Shown in pieces: positions 24,112-33,670 of a DNA stretch of 64,000 nucleotides (positions within the stretch are counted from its first letter, which is position 1; each line of letters starts with the position of its first letter). Source of the stretch: Agapanthus africanus (taxonomy: Eukaryota > Streptophyta > Magnoliopsida > Asparagales > Amaryllidaceae). The stretch covers positions 339,646,583 to 339,710,582 of the forward strand of contig CM057337.1 in the NCBI GenBank assembly GCA_030015575.1, read 5' to 3'. The position numbers and the translations under genes are program-made. The notes beneath the pieces were generated by a model. That model did not search any database and had not been told where the DNA came from. It was given only the letters and a program-made list of their open reading frames with translations.

Positions 24112-24656
24112 GATATGCGACGTATCAGACGAAGAGACCGGACTGTACGGTAAGTGTTACTGGTCGGATTCGCAGGAGTGTGAGAGGGCTAGCTCGTCGA
24201 TCTTCTGATCGCTCAATACCCGGGTGGCCGTTACGTTTAGCAGACCGCTTGCGGCTTGTGGGTGTTTGATATGATCATCATCTGCTACCGGCGTATTGAC
24301 GAGTCTTTAGAGTCCTACACAGAGGTTTCCTGCTTCAAGCGAAACGAAATAGGAGCGCATATGAGATATGTGCAGGACCGAGAAAATGCGTGTATGTGAT
24401 ACCGCATTTCATTCTCGCGATAAATGTTTCGATTGGTTATATTTGATATAACCTAGTTATCGAATCATTGATTCGATAAATCGATACATTGAATACTAGT
24501 CGATTATGTGCGACATGACCGGATCATTGAATCAAATGTTGATTTAATGATTTAATGTATAATTATATATTTGATATATTACTTTGCATTAACTAGTATT
24601 GGTTCACTTTAAACGGATTTTTCTCACTTGGATTGCACATTGTATATGTGATATAC
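24112..24656 (+). repeat. Chain of short inverted repeats in LTR B
   Basis: Inverted repeats with short loops lie at 24112-24126 (GATATG/CGTATC), 24358-24370 (CATAT/ATATG), 24435-24453 (GGTTATAT/ATATAACC region), 24502-24520, 24530-24544 (AATCAA/TTGATT), 24561-24580 and 24642-24656 (GTATAT/ATATAC). Equivalent positions in the A, C and D LTRs keep the pairing while loops and some arms differ. Confidence 0.7.
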
Positions 24657-24833
24657 TTTTGTGCACTTTTTTGTATCATGTTTGATGATACTTGATCATA
24701 TGGTTAAGTGAATAGAATTAAACCATGGTTATTATGATAATTAGGGTTTTGCATATTTAGTTATTCATTTATTTGTTTATTCATTTATTTGGATAAGTTT
24801 AAGATAAGAATGGTGGCTTTATTTGTTTTATGT

Positions 24834-24852
24834 TGAAGCTTCATGAAGCTTT
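24834..24852 (+). promoter_or_regulatory. Heat-shock-element-like array (5' LTR B)
   Basis: GAA, TTC and GAA are each spaced by two bases, starting at 24835, and followed by TTt. It is upstream of the leader in the LTR, where copia promoters lie. The role is inferred. Confidence 0.5.
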
Positions 24853-25483
24853 GACTTTGCTAACCATTCTTGTCTTCATGCTTAACCCTAACCCATCCAA
24901 ATGACCATGGTTAATTCTCTACACTTAACCCTAGTTTAAGTTATGATAAGTATTTGATTTTCTATTTCTTTTTGAGAGAACTTATCATAACCATCTTCTT
25001 CTTCTTCTTCTTCAAGCTTGCTACATCAATGGCAACTTGAGATTTAGTGAGAGAAATCCAAATCTAAAGTGAACCCACCTCCTATTTCTTCATCCTCTGC
25101 CTCTTGCCAAGTGGTTTTGGGTGTTTTCTTCACAAGTTTCACTATTTGGTGAAGTCGGAGCTTGAACTAGTGCAACCTCGACGTAGATCGTCTTTGACAC
25201 GAAGCCGACGAACTAATCCGCTCACTTCTCCGATGGAGCCGTCGCGAGAGTCCGAGGTTCATGATGGACAGCGAGGGGACGACCACGTGGAGCTAAGGAG
25301 GTAGAAATCCGGATCTACAAAGGTTGTAGTTTCTGACCTTTAGTTAATTTGCTAACTAGTTTAGTTTTTCGCCTAGAATTCTAGTCTAAGATCCGTGTTA
25401 GGGTTTCTCGGCACCATAATTTTTGTAAAATGGCATGTTCGATGTCTTGTGAGACCTCTATAGGGTGCCTAGGAACCTTTCAG

Positions 25484-25496
25484 TGGTATCAGAGCC
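25484..25496 (+). promoter_or_regulatory. Primer-binding site of B (initiator tRNA-Met)
   Basis: TGGTATCAGAGCC starts one base after the LTR end and is complementary to initiator tRNA-Met. Confidence 0.95.
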
Positions 25497-26642
25497 AAGC
25501 TACAGCCTTAGGCGAAGTCTAGACGCGATTTGAAGTCCGAACGAACCCGAAACCCCAAATCTAATGCCTTCTGCCGCGCTTCCGCCGCTCACTGTTCATA
25601 TTGCGCAATAATGTTTGCACAGTAACTCATATTTTATTATGCTGGATTTTCTGGGAATTTTTAATATTTATTCAAGAGTTGAATTTTCTGGAATTATTTT
25701 GGGGATTCGGTGTTTCGATCGGAGTATCAAATTTCTTCTTTGTGTTTTTCCGGATAATTTTTAGAATATGTTAAAAAGTTCGACCAGATATAAATACCCA
25801 ATTTTTCCCCTGTCGGGAAATTTTCAAGTGTTGGATTTTTCCGTAGTTTAACAACGTTCTAAGTAGTGCAAGTAACGCGATGGACCCTCTAGAAGACAAC
25901 AAACCTTAACTCGATTATGTGACCGTCTTGAACTGCCTTTTGAACCTTCGGGTTTGGGGCAGTACGGCGTGCCACATGTGAGGCGTTGGCTTGACCCTTC
26001 TACGGCTGGACCGTTGGTACTGAGGCACGAACTGAATGTTATTAGACTTATTTCATGTGTTGAGTTGTATCGGGAAAACTTGGGTATTCGATTGTTCGAT
26101 CGGAAAGTTTAACATTTTCTGTTTATCTGGAATGTGATACAATAATTGGAATTCACAAGTAGTTATGAGATAACTGAATGAATGTTATAAATCTAGCAAT
26201 TTAGTCCCATATGATATTGAAAAGAGTTTTCAATAATGAAACTAAAATGCGGGATTTATATCTGTTAGGCATGCGATGTCTAAAGAGGTTGCGGATTCCA
26301 ACTGTTGTAGTTTTACACTTTCTTTTCTGTGACCGTAAGTGTAGTATGTTCATATCGCCGGTTTCGTTGCTATACGTCAACGACAATTGGGGTATGCATA
26401 CTTACTTACGTTGATGACATGTGATGTTATGTGTTGCTGGATATGTTATATTGGATCGTCGTGTTCGAATAGCCGGGGGTTTTTATGTGAGATGAGTGTT
26501 TTTCTTTTTCATTCATGTAAAAACTTGTATGTAATATTCTTTTATTTGGGGCACTTCCAGGTAGCGGAAGCTGTCACCCTTTGTATATTATTTACTTTTC
26601 CGCATTAGGATAGACCCAAGGAGGGGAGCACAAGCAACCGGG

Positions 26643-26702
26643 TTCTGGGGTCCAGTGGGAGACCAACTCGAGGAGTCGAGTCCGGGTCTCCTAACCCTAG
26701 AA
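26643..26702 (+). other. 60-nt composite stem-loop in leader (B copy)
   Basis: The outer arms are TTCTGGGGT/ACCCTAGAA with one G-U pair; the middle arms are GGAGACC/GGTCTCC and the inner arms CTCGA/TCGAG. Confidence 0.78.
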
Positions 26703-27141
26703 TTGGCAGGGTTGCTTGCCGCTCTCGTAGGGGTCTAGGGGTGTGGGATTGGCTATTCATCACGACCGTGGAATCCGTGTTTTATACTGGCTCGTATTGA
26801 AAACACGGACGTCCTAGTATATCCAATATTTCATATGTTTATTCTGCTGCGATATCTGTGTTGTGATTCTGTGATGGATATAGTATATAGTATATATGAT
26901 ATATTATATAGACGTTACTTATGTTTTACACCCGCGCTAGCCCTGCCCTGCTCTGTCGTTAGTTACCTAACCTAACGATGTACGAGGGGACATCGAGGCG
27001 AATGCGGATGGCATAAGTGTACGTCATATCTATCTGTGATGTTTAGGTATTTAAATGATGGGACTTCATTAATGTGATTAATGAAAGATAAGAAACCTAT
27101 GATGTTGTGGAATCGAATTTTAAAATAAAACTGGTAGCTAC

Positions 27142-27392
27142 AGTTCTTGCTTTGCATAGCGGTATATGTGATATGCCCTGCACCTTATTCGATGAGGAAA
27201 GGACCGAGATCCTTTCACCGGGAGTGACTCCTTTAGCAATAACTGGCAGATGCTACACACTCGGTTTGTTTTTGACTGCTTCTATAGTTTCTGCTTTGCA
27301 CAGTGATATATATGATATATCCCGCACCTCATTCGACGAGGAAAGGTCCGACGATCCCTTCACCGGGAGTGACCCCTTTAGCAAAACTAGAA
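27142..27392 (+). repeat. Two direct repeats of about 100 bp in leader B
   Basis: The copies at about 27142-27250 and 27289-27392 correspond one to one with those in A, D, E and F. Confidence 0.8.
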
Positions 27393-27523
27393 AATCCTCA
27401 AAATCACTCCATTTCAAAACTTTATTTGATTCTACAACGATATCAAGTTCATTACGCTCATGGTTTTTATGAAAAACCTGCGTAGCCCTCCGTCATTTCA
27501 GATAAGTCCTGTTTAGTATTCGT

Positions 27524-27731
27524 GCTGCGTTTGTTGACCTTGTCAAGGTGCAGTGTGCGGTGGCTAACCAGTATTTATCTGCTTATGTATATGATGCAGA
27601 TTGAGTTAGGGTAGTCGTACGGCCTTGTTGACATTGTCAAGGGTCGTGCGGGTGGGTTTGATTCAATCAAGAAATGACGGGTTGAACTTGACTTGCGGTC
27701 TATGGTTTGTTGACCTTGTCAAGGTCATAGA
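27524..27731 (+). other. Three related hairpins with a shared cap (B copy)
   Basis: The hairpins are 27524-27554 (GCTGCG/TGCAGT), 27617-27649 (GTACGGC/GTCGTGC) and 27699-27731 (TCTATGG/TCATAGA). The caps are TTGACcttGTCAA, TTGACattGTCAA and TTGACcttGTCAA. The first outer stem shows a paired change from D (A-T to G-C). Confidence 0.78.
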
Positions 27732-28142
27732 TCGTTCGGGGCAAAATATTATCGGGAATTTCAAGTGTTGAAATTTGCAATGAGATTGCATACCTTCTAT
27801 GAGATAGTTGGATCCTGATACCCGCTGCGAGTAAGAGTTACTCCTGGGAGAGTTTTACACACTACAATTAGCCGATCAAGTAGGTGTCTAGAAAGGTGTC
27901 AACGGGGTTACGCCTCTGGGAAAACGAGGTTTACAGTAATTAGGTTCGTGCGAAAGCACGGGGGACCTCCCTCAAAGTACCGACACTGGCCTGGCTGAAA
28001 GATTGGCGAACTTGTAGTGTGTAATTAATCCCGGCTAGTCTTTCCTTTTAGGGTTTGGAGGAAGATTTGATAAAAAGCAGTGGGAGCCATCCTGATTAGA
28101 TAAGATAATAACCAATCTGATCTTGCACGAGCATACGCTAAA

Positions 28143-30476
28143 GTGTTTTCTTCTCTCTCTCTCCAGGTAGCGACCATTTCATGCCTTAATAAAGATAATA
28201 ATATGGATGTATTGACCGAACCCGCATGTTATACTGTGCTGGGGAACGTTGGTTCCGTTCTTTCTTATAAGAGTTATAGGAATGAACAGGATATAGGGGA
28301 ATGCCAGGATTCTCATGCCACCCGAATGAAGAAAGTACATGTTGATGCATTTTCTTCGGGTGTGTTCGTTACTGAGAACTGTTTCTCCATTTGCTCTACG
28401 TCCTGGGTATTGGATACCGGGTCGGGATCCCATATATGTAATCAGTTACATGGGCTAAGGAAAGGTAGAGAACTTGGAGAAGGTGATAAAGACATTAGAG
28501 TTGGAAATGGTGCAATTGTTGCAGCTAAGACTGTCGGGGAATATCACCTTGTATTACCAACTGGTAATACATTGGTTCTGAACGAATGCTATTACATGCC
28601 GAACCTGATATGCAACATTATATCGGTTTCTTTATTGAGTAAAGAGGGATATAATTTTGTATTACAGGATAATGTTATGAACATTTTCCGTAACCAAAAG
28701 TTGGTTGGATCAGGCACGTTATGCAATGGCATTTATGTTCTAAATCAATTAACAGTTCTGAGCATAACAAACACACACAAGAGGAAGAGTTCTGAACTCA
28801 ATGAATCCTTCTTGTGGCATTGTAGACTGGGTCACATCAATGTGACACGACTGGCTAAGTTGCATAAGGATGGATATTTGAAACCTTTCGAATTTTCATC
28901 TTATGACACTTGCCAGTCATGTCTCAAAGGCAAGATGACCAAAACTCCGTTTACGGGACACGGGGAAAGAGTTACCGAACTCTTGGGACTTATACATAGT
29001 GATGTATGCGGTCCCATGTCTACACATGCCAGGGATGGTTCTTCATACTTCATTACATTCACTGACGATCTCTCTAGGTTCGGGTATGTGTTCCTGATGA
29101 AACACAAATCAGAAACTTTTGAGAAATTTAGGGAATATAAACAAGAAGTTGAGAACCAAACCGGAAAAAGTATTAAAATCCTTCGATCTGATCGAGGAGG
29201 GGAATACTTGAGCAATGAATTCCTGGACTTCCTAAAAGAGAATGGGATTCTCTCTCAGCTGACTCCTCCATATACACCACAGCACAACGGTGTATCTGAA
29301 CGAAGGAATCGCACCCTATTAGATATGGTGCGCTCTATGATGAGCACAGCTGAGTTACCTATTTCCTTCTGGGGTTATGCGCTGGAAACAGCAACATACC
29401 TATTGAATCAAGTTCCATCTAAATCTGTACCTACCACACCATATGAGATATGGAGTGGGAAGAGACCATATTTTAAACGAGTTAAGATATGGGGTTGTCC
29501 GGCCTATGTCAAAAGACAAAATCCGGACAAGCTCGAGGCACGGTCAGTTCTCTGCAAGTTTGTGGGATATCCAAAGAATTCTTATGGGTATTTTTTCTAC
29601 CACAGTGAGGGACAAAAAGTGTTTGTTGCTCAACATGCCACCTTTTTAGAAAAGGAATTCCTTGAAAAAGAAATTAGTGGCAAAGTGGTAGAGCTGGAAG
29701 AGGTTCCAGATACACAAACCGTAACTGAAGATTTAGTGGAACCAGAAGATTCAGTAGCTCCCAATGAACCTCAGCCTCTCCGCCGATCTAGTAGGGTTCC
29801 TCGCCAGCCTGAGAGATACTACGGTTTTCTCATGGACGGTGGGAGCGAGGATTGCATCATGGAGGATGATGACCCAACTAGCTTCGAGCAGGCCATCACG
29901 AGTGGGGACTCAGTGAAATGGCTGGATACTATGCGGTCCGAGATGGAATCCATGTACACCAACAAAGTATGGACTTTGGAAGTTGCTCCTGAAGGGGTAA
30001 AACCCATTGGGAGCAAGTGGATCTTCAAGAAGAAATTTGGTGTAGATGGGAAAGTGGAGACTTTCAAAGCTAGACTTGTAGCAAAGGGTTTTCGTCAAAG
30101 ACCAGGTGTGGACTATGACGAAACCTTTTCTCCAGTGCCTATGCTTAAATCCATCCGAATCATGCTTGCCACTGCTGCCTTTCATGACTACGAAATCTGG
30201 CAAATGGATGTTAAGACCGCCTTTCTAAATGGTGATTTAGAAGAGTGCGTGTACATGACTCAGCCGGAGGGCTTCGTAGACAGTGGAAGCAGCGGGAAGG
30301 TGTGCAAGCTGCTTAAATCCATTTATGGATTAAAGAAAGCATCGCGGAGTTGGAACATCTGCTTTGACGTCGTTATCAAAGAGTTTGATTTCGTCCAGAT
30401 GAACCTTGTATCTACAAGAAGGTGGCAGAGAGTAAGGTTGTCTTCCTCATATTGTACGTGGACGACATACTCTTGA
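28143..30476 (+). CDS. pol: Copia pol part 1 (protease, integrase, RT N-half), element B
   Basis: The open frame has 777 codons. The A start codon is ATT here, so the likely start is the ATG at 28203, or an upstream exon if the acceptor at 28166 is used. Counting from 28143: aspartic protease DTGS at residues 91-94; integrase zinc site H226, H231, C257, C260; integrase core D287, D350, E386 (D,D35E); an RSSRVP-containing linker near 549; reverse transcriptase from about 605, including the first catalytic Asp in QMDVKTAF (689). A 7-base deletion after 30395, relative to A, shifts the frame, so residues after about 751 are not pol. YVDD and RNase H follow in another frame. The frame is otherwise clean, as expected of a young copy. 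Confidence 0.93.
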   Translation: MFSSLSLQVATISCLNKDNNMDVLTEPACYTVLGNVGSVLSYKSYRNEQDIGECQDSHATRMKKVHVDAFSSGVFVTENCFSICSTSWVLDTGSGSHICNQLHGLRKGRELGEGDKDIRVGNGAIVAAKTVGEYHLVLPTGNTLVLNECYYMPNLICNIISVSLLSKEGYNFVLQDNVMNIFRNQKLVGSGTLCNGIYVLNQLTVLSITNTHKRKSSELNESFLWHCRLGHINVTRLAKLHKDGYLKPFEFSSYDTCQSCLKGKMTKTPFTGHGERVTELLGLIHSDVCGPMSTHARDGSSYFITFTDDLSRFGYVFLMKHKSETFEKFREYKQEVENQTGKSIKILRSDRGGEYLSNEFLDFLKENGILSQLTPPYTPQHNGVSERRNRTLLDMVRSMMSTAELPISFWGYALETATYLLNQVPSKSVPTTPYEIWSGKRPYFKRVKIWGCPAYVKRQNPDKLEARSVLCKFVGYPKNSYGYFFYHSEGQKVFVAQHATFLEKEFLEKEISGKVVELEEVPDTQTVTEDLVEPEDSVAPNEPQPLRRSSRVPRQPERYYGFLMDGGSEDCIMEDDDPTSFEQAITSGDSVKWLDTMRSEMESMYTNKVWTLEVAPEGVKPIGSKWIFKKKFGVDGKVETFKARLVAKGFRQRPGVDYDETFSPVPMLKSIRIMLATAAFHDYEIWQMDVKTAFLNGDLEECVYMTQPEGFVDSGSSGKVCKLLKSIYGLKKASRSWNICFDVVIKEFDFVQMNLVSTRRWQRVRLSSSYCTWTTYS
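28148..28166 (+). promoter_or_regulatory. Splice-acceptor-like pyrimidine tract before pol
   Basis: A long pyrimidine run ends in CCAG at 28166, followed by gtagcgacc and then the pol frame. The same tract is present in A (to 1816), D (to 13617), E (21057-21078, -) and F (41397-41420, -). It matches the form of a plant 3' splice site. Use as one is inferred only. Confidence 0.4.
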
Positions 30477-31441
30477 TAGGAAATGATATTCCTATGCTGC
30501 AATCGGTCAAGCTCTTCTTATCACAAAGATTCTCAATGAAAGATCTTGGTGATGCCTCCTGCATATTGGGAATTAGGATCTATAGAGATAGATCCAAACG
30601 GATTTTGGGATTGTCCCAATCCAAGTACATTGACACCATACTAAAGAGGTTTAGTATGGAAGAGTCCAAGCGTGGGAACTTGCCCACGATCTCTGGAGTC
30701 ACTCTCTCCAAAGAGATATCTCCCAAGACTGATTTGGAGAGAGCTCGCATGCAAGGGATACCCTATGCTTCGGCAGTAGGCTCTATCATGTATGCGATGC
30801 TATGTACCAGACCCGATGTAGCATACTCACTAAGTATAGTGAGCAGGTATCAAGCTGATCCTGGAGAGAGTCACTGGACAGCTGTGAAGAGCATTCTCAA
30901 GTACTTGCGAAGGACTAGAGATATGTTCTTGGTGTATGGTAACGGAGAACTCCAAGTGGAGTCCTTTACCAATTCAAGCTTCCAGAGTGATAAGGACGAC
31001 TCTAAGTCGCAGTCGGGCTTTGTCTGTACCCTTTACGGAGGGGCGGTTAGCTGGAAGAGTTCCAAGCAGGAAACCGTGGCAGACTCGACGATGGAGGCTG
31101 AATACATCGCTGCCAACGATGCTGCTAAAGAAGCTGTCTGGATCAAGAAGTTCATTACTGAACTTGGAGTGGTTCCATCCATTGAGCATCCAATACCTTT
31201 GTATTGCGATAACAATGGAGCGATGGCTTTGGCCAAGGAACCCAGGTCCCATCAGCGATCCAGGCATATTCTGAGGCGGTATCACCTGATCCGGGAGATA
31301 GTTGATCGCCGGGAGATCGAGGTCAGGAGGGTAGACACGAAGAACAACACGGCGGATCCACTCACGAAGGCCATTCCCCAGATACAGTTTGAGAGACTCT
31401 TCAGAATGCTCGGTATGAGATACTACAGCAGCTGGCCCTAG
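30422..31441 (+). CDS. pol: Copia pol part 2 (RT C-half and RNase H), element B
   Basis: This is the continuation of pol after the 7-base deletion. YVDD is at residues 12-15 of this frame. The reverse transcriptase thumb region follows, then RNase H with E225 (TMEAEY) and D263 (YCDNNG). The expected first RNase H Asp is Asn (residue 184 in FTNSSFQSD), which a single G-to-A change would explain. The ADPLTK motif near 311 and the C-terminal LGMRYY are intact, and the stop is just before the polypurine tract. The first Met is unlikely to be a real start; this is the downstream half of one broken gene. Confidence 0.92.
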   Translation: MAESKVVFLILYVDDILLIGNDIPMLQSVKLFLSQRFSMKDLGDASCILGIRIYRDRSKRILGLSQSKYIDTILKRFSMEESKRGNLPTISGVTLSKEISPKTDLERARMQGIPYASAVGSIMYAMLCTRPDVAYSLSIVSRYQADPGESHWTAVKSILKYLRRTRDMFLVYGNGELQVESFTNSSFQSDKDDSKSQSGFVCTLYGGAVSWKSSKQETVADSTMEAEYIAANDAAKEAVWIKKFITELGVVPSIEHPIPLYCDNNGAMALAKEPRSHQRSRHILRRYHLIREIVDRREIEVRRVDTKNNTADPLTKAIPQIQFERLFRMLGMRYYSSWP

Positions 31442-31442
31442 T

Positions 31443-31455
31443 GCAAGTGGGAGAT
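31443..31455 (+). promoter_or_regulatory. Polypurine tract, element B
   Basis: gcaagtgggagat lies immediately before the 3' LTR start at 31456. Confidence 0.9.
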
Positions 31456-33665
31456 TGTTAGTTGTATGTATGCCCTAGAGGCCAGTATTGTACAGATTAT
31501 GTATATTATATTGGATGCTTGGACATATATAGAGATGACTTTCTTGCTCGACATGATAGTATGCTATCTGGTTGCTATTTATCTTAACATGTACACTAGT
31601 CTCTTTATACTGTCTTATAGTTACATGTTGGTAAAGCCCTTAGGATGTGTACTTGACTACCTGGACTATGATGCAGATCATACCAGTGGGGACATGGTAG
31701 TCCATAAGTACATCCTTCAAGGTCCCTAGTCGTGGGTGTATCGAGACGGGGCATCGATATACCAGAGTAGACTAGCGTATACGCTTCTCGACCCATGTGA
31801 TGGGCGATGGATGATCCCATATCCATTGGTGTTTGACATCAGAGATGGTATACGGGTGCTCAGTGGAGACTGGGTACACTGGACGGACTCGCCGAGAACT
31901 CCCAGATGGTATTATACCTCACGTCAGATGGCAGTTCTCTGGTGACACTTGTGCAGGTTAGTCTGTAGACCCGAGATCGTCATAGAGTCTTGTGTGATTC
32001 CCACTGTGCTTTGATCTCCACCTTAGCACGTCCATGAGGGCGTGCAAAACGGTGGTCTTTGGGTACAGTCCCGAGTCATATGGAGGCAATGAGCGATAGG
32101 AGGGGTTTCGTCTCTCCCGGTATTGGGGGTAGATGTTGCGCTGTGCTCGATTGGCCGTAACAGGGAAGTCCCTGGCCAGGGCTGATCAGAGATTTGCTGG
32201 TAAGTGTTACCAGTAGTTTCTCGACCCATTACGAGCCTCACATCGGCACGACTTATCGGGTTATTGGGGTCTGACGTTTACCACCCCTAGACTTGATATG
32301 CGACGTATCAGACGAAGAGACCGGACTGTACGGTAAGTGTTACTGGTCGGATTCGCAGGAGTGTGAGCGGGCTAGCTCGTCGATCTTCTGATCGCTCAAT
32401 ACCCGGGTGGCCGTTACGTTTAGCAGACCGCTTGCGGCTTGTGGGTGTTTGATATGATCATCATCTGCTACCGGCGTATTGACGAGTCTTTAGAGTCCTA
32501 CACAGAGGTTTCCTGGTTCAAGCGAAACGAAATAGGAGCGCATATGAGATATGTGCAGGACCGAGAATAATGCGTGTATGTGATACCGCATTTCATTCTC
32601 GCGATAAATGTTTCGATTGGTTATATTTGATATGACCTAGTTATCGAATCATTGATTCGATAAATCGATACATTGAATACTAGTCGATTATGTGCGACAT
32701 GACCGGATCATTGAATCAAATGTTGATTTAATGATTTAATGTATAATTATATATTTGATATATTACTTTGCATTAACTAGTATTGGTTCACTTTAAACGG
32801 ATTTTTCTCACTTGGATTGCACATTGTATATGTGATATACTTTTGTGCACTTTTTTGTATCATGTTTGATGATACTTGATCATATGGTTAAGTGAATATA
32901 ATTAAACCATGGTTATTATGATAATTAGGGTTTTGCATATTTAGTTATTCATTTATTTGTTTATTCATTTATTTGGATAAGTTTAAGATAAGAATGGTGG
33001 CTTTATTTGTTTTATGTTGAAGCTTCATGAAGCTTTGACTTTGCTAACCATTCTTGTCTTCATGCTTAACCCTAACCCATCCAAATGACCATGGTTAATT
33101 CTCTACACTTAACCCTAGTTTAAGTTATGATAAGTATTTGATTTTCTATTTCTTTTTGAGAGAACTTATCATAACCATCTTCTTCTTCTTCTTCTTCAAG
33201 CTTGCTACATCAATGGCAACTTGAGATTTAGTGAGAGAAATCCAAATCTAAAGTGAACCCACCTCCTATTTCTTCATCCTCTACCTCTTGCCAAGTGGTT
33301 TTGGGTGTTTCTTCACAAGTTTCACTATTTGGTGAAGTCGGAGCTTGAACTAGTGCAACCTCGACGTAGATCGTCTTTGACACGAAGCCGACGAACTAAT
33401 CCGCTCACTTCTCCGATGGAGCCATCGCGAGAGTCCGAGGTTCATGATGGACAGCGAGGGGACGACCACGTGGAGCTAAGGAGGTGGAAATCCGGATCTA
33501 CAAAGGTTGTAGTTTCCGACCTTTAGTTAATTTGCTAACTAGTTTAGTTTTTCGCCTAGAATTCTAGTCTAAGATCCGTGTTAGGGTTTCTCGGCACCAT
33601 AATTTTTGTAAAATGGCATGTTCGATGTCTTGTGAGACCTCTATAGGGTGCCTAGGAACCTTTCA
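31456..33665 (+). repeat. 3' LTR of element B
   Basis: It is 2,210 bp, the same length as the 5' LTR and nearly identical to it. It includes the GAA/TTC array at 33018-33036 and ends TTTCA at 33665. No gene is seen. Confidence 0.97.
33018..33036 (+). promoter_or_regulatory. Heat-shock-element-like array (3' LTR B)
   Basis: It is identical to the 5' LTR copy: GAA 33019, TTC 33024, GAA 33029, with two-base spacing. Confidence 0.5.
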
Positions 33666-33670
33666 GTATC
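33666..33670. repeat. Target-site duplication of B (gtatc), right
   Basis: It repeats 23268-23272 exactly. The interrupted E leader resumes after it with cgcgtacgct. Confidence 0.95.

Larger units (their letters stand above)
23273..25482 (+). repeat. 5' LTR of element B
   Basis: It runs from TGTTAGTTGTATG to GGAACCTTTCA. The end differs from the CCTACA of other copies, and the 3' LTR of B has the same change. It contains the short hairpin chain (24112-24656), the GAA/TTC array (24834-24852) and a CTT microsatellite near 24990-25012. U3/R/U5 boundaries cannot be set from sequence alone. No gene is seen. Confidence 0.96.
25497..28166 (+). other. Element B leader, 2.67 kb, no gag frame
   Basis: No frame here encodes a gag-like protein or a zinc knuckle. 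Structures in order: an ATTCAA/TTGAAT inverted repeat (25670-25684), a CTGCC/GGCAG hairpin (25932-25962), TATTGAAAA/TTTTCAATA with a GAG loop (about 26214-26234), the 60-nt stem-loop (26643-26702), two direct repeats (27142-27392) and GGTTTTT/AAAAACC (27462-27478). These are followed by three capped hairpins (27524-27731), AATTTCAA/TTGAAATT (27757-27775) and the GAAA hairpin (27926-27969). Compared with D and F it lacks about 285 bp after 26213. Confidence 0.8.
23273..33665 (+). mobile_element. Complete young copia element B
   Basis: B is 10,393 bp with two 2,210-bp LTRs, a tRNA-Met primer-binding site, leader, pol, polypurine tract and an exact 5-bp target-site duplication (gtatc). By eye the LTRs differ at about 13 substitutions and two single-base indels, so insertion was recent. 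There is no gag frame. Pol is split by a 7-base deletion and has lost one RNase H catalytic Asp. It is inserted in the leader of E, in the opposite orientation. Confidence 0.97.
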
